64,000 nt of DNA from Enterobacter huaxiensis (GTDB lineage: Bacteria > Pseudomonadota > Gammaproteobacteria > Enterobacterales > Enterobacteriaceae): NCBI RefSeq assembly GCF_003594935.2, contig NZ_CP043342.1:3038001-3102000 (forward strand), given 5' to 3'. The notes beneath the pieces were generated by a model. It was not told the origin of the DNA, ran no database searches, and saw only the letters and a list, made by a program, of their open reading frames with translations. This document shows positions 61,599 to 64,000 of this stretch, piece by piece. The position numbers and the translations under genes were made by a program. The first letter of the stretch is position 1. Each line of letters begins with the position of its first letter.

Positions 61599-61793
61599 GC
61601 CTCGTTTCCCTCATTCTTTTGTCTGGTGGAAAGAAAACAGTGATTGCAAAGTGTGCAAGCACAGTTAACGAATACCCCGAATCAGCCTCATCGTCAACGT
61701 TCAAAATTCATACGGGTGTCATATTTGTGAGCTAGACAGAAGATCATTTGTACAAAAAATGTGACGCGGCACAAGTAACAACCTGAAGTCAAA

Positions 61794-61836
61794 ACGAAAA
61801 AAAACCCACACTCAGCGAGTCGCTGAGTGTGGGTTT
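61794..61836 (-). terminator. Rho-independent terminator after pqiC
   Basis: AAACCCACACTCAGCG (61802-61817) pairs with CGCTGAGTGTGGGTTT (61821-61836), a 16-bp perfect stem with a 3-nt loop; the minus strand continues into a T-run. Confidence 0.9.
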
Positions 61837-61852
61837 GGATCATGAATTTTAC

Positions 61853-62419
61853 TTATGGAAGCCGGGAGATCTCTCTGGCAATGCTGGCTGATTCCTGAGC
61901 CCACCCTTGAGCCAGAACCTTGACCATCTCATCATATCCATCTTGCTGCTGCTTCATTTCCAGATGGAAAGGACGTTTAATCAGCTGTCCCTGATGATTC
62001 AGCAGCCACTCACCGCTGATGACCACCACGCCGTCATAGCGACCGTGGAACCCCGTCACGGTCACATTAAGCGTATCCTGGTCGCTACCCAGCGGCTGAG
62101 AGGCGACAACCCAACCAGGAAGCTGGCTGCTCAGATTTGCCACCAGCGTATTGCGGAGCTGCTGATCCAGCGGGCTGGCCCACAGGTTGTTATTGGCAAT
62201 GACGTACTGAACATCGCTGGTCTGATACACCACGCCGTTTCCTGCGAGATAATCAGGCACCGCAACCTGCTCTACCCATAACAGGCGGTTACCCTGAGAC
62301 GCGCTGCTTTGCGCCCCAGCCTGCGCGGTCAGCGGCAGCTGATAGTAGCTCTTATTTTCACTGCCCGAGCTACATGCGGTTAAAACCAGAGCGCCTGCAA
62401 TCGCTAGCCATTTTTTCAT
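61853..62419 (-). CDS. pqiC: PqiC outer-membrane lipoprotein
   Basis: 188 residues. Signal peptide with lipobox LTAC, lipid-modified Cys16 (MKKWLAIAGALVLTACSSGS). The ABC-type transport auxiliary/DUF330 fold follows (NKSYYQLPLTAQAG...LLWVEQVAVPDYLAGNGVVYQTSDVQYVIANNNLWASPLDQQLRNTL). PqiC interacts with PqiB in the envelope-spanning lipid-transport pathway. Overlaps pqiB by 4 bp. Confidence 0.95.
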   Translation of the reverse strand: MKKWLAIAGALVLTACSSGSENKSYYQLPLTAQAGAQSSASQGNRLLWVEQVAVPDYLAGNGVVYQTSDVQYVIANNNLWASPLDQQLRNTLVANLSSQLPGWVVASQPLGSDQDTLNVTVTGFHGRYDGVVVISGEWLLNHQGQLIKRPFHLEMKQQQDGYDEMVKVLAQGWAQESASIAREISRLP

Positions 62420-64000
62420 TGTTTCGCCCTCTTCGGCTCAGGATCCTTTTTATCTTTCGCTTCGAACACCAGCGCATTGCTCTTCTCATTGAGCGTTTTC
62501 AGCACCGGCTGCAGTTCACGTAATACCTGATCGAGACGCTGCATATCTGCCACCATCTTATTGTACGCCGCTGAACCCGGCTGGAAGCCCTGCATACTGC
62601 GGTTTAGTTCACGCAGCGTTTTCTGCATATCCTGCGGCAGCTGCTGCATGGACTGGCTTGCCGTGATCTTATTGATGTTATCGAGCGTGGTTTGCAGACG
62701 GCGCATTGTCGCCTGGCTTTCGCTCAGCGAGTTTGTCGCCGCTTCAAGCATTGGATTCAGCGGCAGATTGTTAATCTTATCCAGTGTTTCCATCAAACGC
62801 TGCTGGATCTGCGCCAGGCCACTGCTCACCGTTGGGATAATGGTGTAACCGCCGAATTCGCGAACACCGGTAATGGCAGGCGCTTTCGGATAGAAGTCCA
62901 TGTCCACGTACAGCGCGCCGGTCACCAGGTTGCCGGTTTTCAGTGAGCCACGTAAACCGCGGTTCATCAATTCGGTAATATGCGCGCCGATATCCTGATT
63001 TTCGCCGATCTGGTTGATCAAACGTTCCGGCTCAATGCGGATCAGAACCGGAATGCGATAATCATCATCCAGCATCTGCTTGAGCCCCGGCACGAAGTAA
63101 GGTACTTGCCCTACCGTCCCCAGGCGGATCCCGCGGAATTCAACCGGCGCTCCCGGCTGCAGGCCGCGAACAGAATCCTTGAAGAACATCAGATAGTCGA
63201 TGTGATCGGTATAGAGCGCGTCCTGAATGCTTTTTTGATCGTCAAAGAGTCTGAACGCCGTTTTTTCAGCAACCGGCTGCCCCAGATCCTGCCCTTCAGG
63301 CACATCAAAACTGACGCCGCCGCCAAACAGCGTGGTCAGGGAACCCATTTCTACGCGCATACCTGCAGAAGTAAGATCCACGGCGATCCCGCTGTCTTTC
63401 CAGAAACGAACGTTGCTGGTCACCAGGCGATCGTTTGGCGCATTAATGAAGAGCTGGTAGCTAATGGTACGTTTTTGCGCATCGAACGTGCTGGTCTCAA
63501 CCGACCCCACGCGGTACCCGCGGAACAGCACAGGATCGCCTGGCGAGAGTTGGCCCGCCTTTTTACTGTCCAGAATCACGCGAATACCTTTTGCATCCGG
63601 TGGCGCAAGCGGCGGAGAGTCGAGTAGCTGGTATTGTCCCGGCTGGCTACCTTTCTTACCTGGCTGCAGCTCAATATAGGCACCGGACAGCAGCGTGCCC
63701 AGACCGCTGATCCCTTCCCGCCCGACCTGAGGCTTAACGACCCAGAAGACCGAATCCTCATGAAGCAGTTTTTCCATCCCGGCGTTCAGGCGTGCCTTAA
63801 TTTCCACATGCGTCAGATCATCGGTCAGGGTTGCGCTTTCAACGACCCCCACGTCTACGCTGCGGCTTTTGATGGTGGTCTTACCGCCCTCAATACCTTC
63901 TGCATTGGTGGTGATTAATGTGACTTCCGGCCCCTGATGGCTGTAATGATAAAACAGTATCCATGCACCAATCAGCGCAGTCACGATGGGGAAAATCCAC
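62416..64000 (-). CDS. pqiB: PqiB, MCE-family envelope lipid-transport protein (5' end outside window)
   Basis: The frame is open to the right edge (WIFPIVTALIGAW...), so the N-terminal approximately 18 residues are missing compared with E. coli PqiB (546 residues). After one membrane span come three MCE domains (GPEVTLITTNAEGIEGGKTTIKSRSVDVG; GIRVILDSKKAGQLSPGDPVLFRGYRVG; MFFKDSVRGLQPGAPVEFRGIRLG), then a long C-terminal helical region that forms the needle. A GTG at 63982-63984 is internal, not the start. It forms hexameric tubes bridging the membranes for phospholipid movement. SoxRS/paraquat-inducible in E. coli. Confidence 0.96.
   Translation of the reverse strand, partial: WIFPIVTALIGAWILFYHYSHQGPEVTLITTNAEGIEGGKTTIKSRSVDVGVVESATLTDDLTHVEIKARLNAGMEKLLHEDSVFWVVKPQVGREGISGLGTLLSGAYIELQPGKKGSQPGQYQLLDSPPLAPPDAKGIRVILDSKKAGQLSPGDPVLFRGYRVGSVETSTFDAQKRTISYQLFINAPNDRLVTSNVRFWKDSGIAVDLTSAGMRVEMGSLTTLFGGGVSFDVPEGQDLGQPVAEKTAFRLFDDQKSIQDALYTDHIDYLMFFKDSVRGLQPGAPVEFRGIRLGTVGQVPYFVPGLKQMLDDDYRIPVLIRIEPERLINQIGENQDIGAHITELMNRGLRGSLKTGNLVTGALYVDMDFYPKAPAITGVREFGGYTIIPTVSSGLAQIQQRLMETLDKINNLPLNPMLEAATNSLSESQATMRRLQTTLDNINKITASQSMQQLPQDMQKTLRELNRSMQGFQPGSAAYNKMVADMQRLDQVLRELQPVLKTLNEKSNALVFEAKDKKDPEPKRAKQ

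Overview
The window is a chromosomal segment of an Enterobacteriaceae bacterium close to Enterobacter. The right half carries a core block in nearly E. coli order (yccA, tusE, acyP, rlmI, hspQ, yccU, yccT, mgsA, helD, yccF, yccS, sxy, sulA, ompA, matP, ycbZ, fabA, rmf, pqiC, pqiB). The proteins match E. coli at family length, and the ompA leader, the sulA LexA box and the tRNA-Ser(UGA) gene are conserved. The left half, the fimbrial genes and one AT-rich gene are accessory. All family and operon names come from recognition of sequence; no search was run.

Layout. 1-3060: an HxlR regulator (cut by the window edge) divergent from an SDR oxidoreductase with a clear inverted-repeat operator between them; a DedA membrane protein; and a CBS-MgtE magnesium transporter preceded by a PhoP box and an M-box magnesium riboswitch. 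3103-14361: a galactan utilisation locus with a LacI-type repressor, a LamB-like porin, GH53 endogalactanase, GH42 galactosidase, a MalEFGK-like importer and an unexpected free-standing PTS EIIB domain. 14358-34185: a large hpx-type purine/allantoin/oxamate catabolic cluster. It runs from hypoxanthine and guanine (HpxDE, GuaD) through urate (HpxO, HpxT, HpxQ), allantoin (HpxC, HpxA, HpxB) and allantoate (HpxK, HpxJ) to oxamate (HpxW and the accessory HpxXYZ), plus an amino-acid-type ABC importer (HpxFGHI) and two local regulators (HpxU, HpxS). Six transcription units have a sigma-54 type -24/-12 promoter (GG-N10-GC), as expected for nitrogen scavenging.

34230-35688: two identical tRNA-Ser(UGA) genes flank one alpha/beta hydrolase gene. 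35833-38390: an orphan oligopeptide-type binding protein and yccA. 38445-45829: an accessory insertion, relative to E. coli order, between yccA and tusE. It holds a MarT/FidL-like membrane regulator pair, a complete CS1 (alpha) type chaperone-usher fimbrial operon and a LuxR-type regulator. 46645-47205: an AT-rich gene of unknown function with a PD-(D/E)XK-like motif and a C-terminal cysteine cluster, between acyP and rlmI. 47328-64000: core genes for rRNA methylation, stress response, replication-terminus organisation, cell-division inhibition, outer-membrane structure, fatty-acid synthesis, ribosome hibernation and lipid transport (pqiB runs off the right edge).

The items most worth a second look are the sigma-54/HpxU promoter architecture of the purine cluster, the M-box plus PhoP-box arrangement, the fimbrial insertion with its own regulators, the EIIB domain in the galactan locus, and the unknown gene at 46645.
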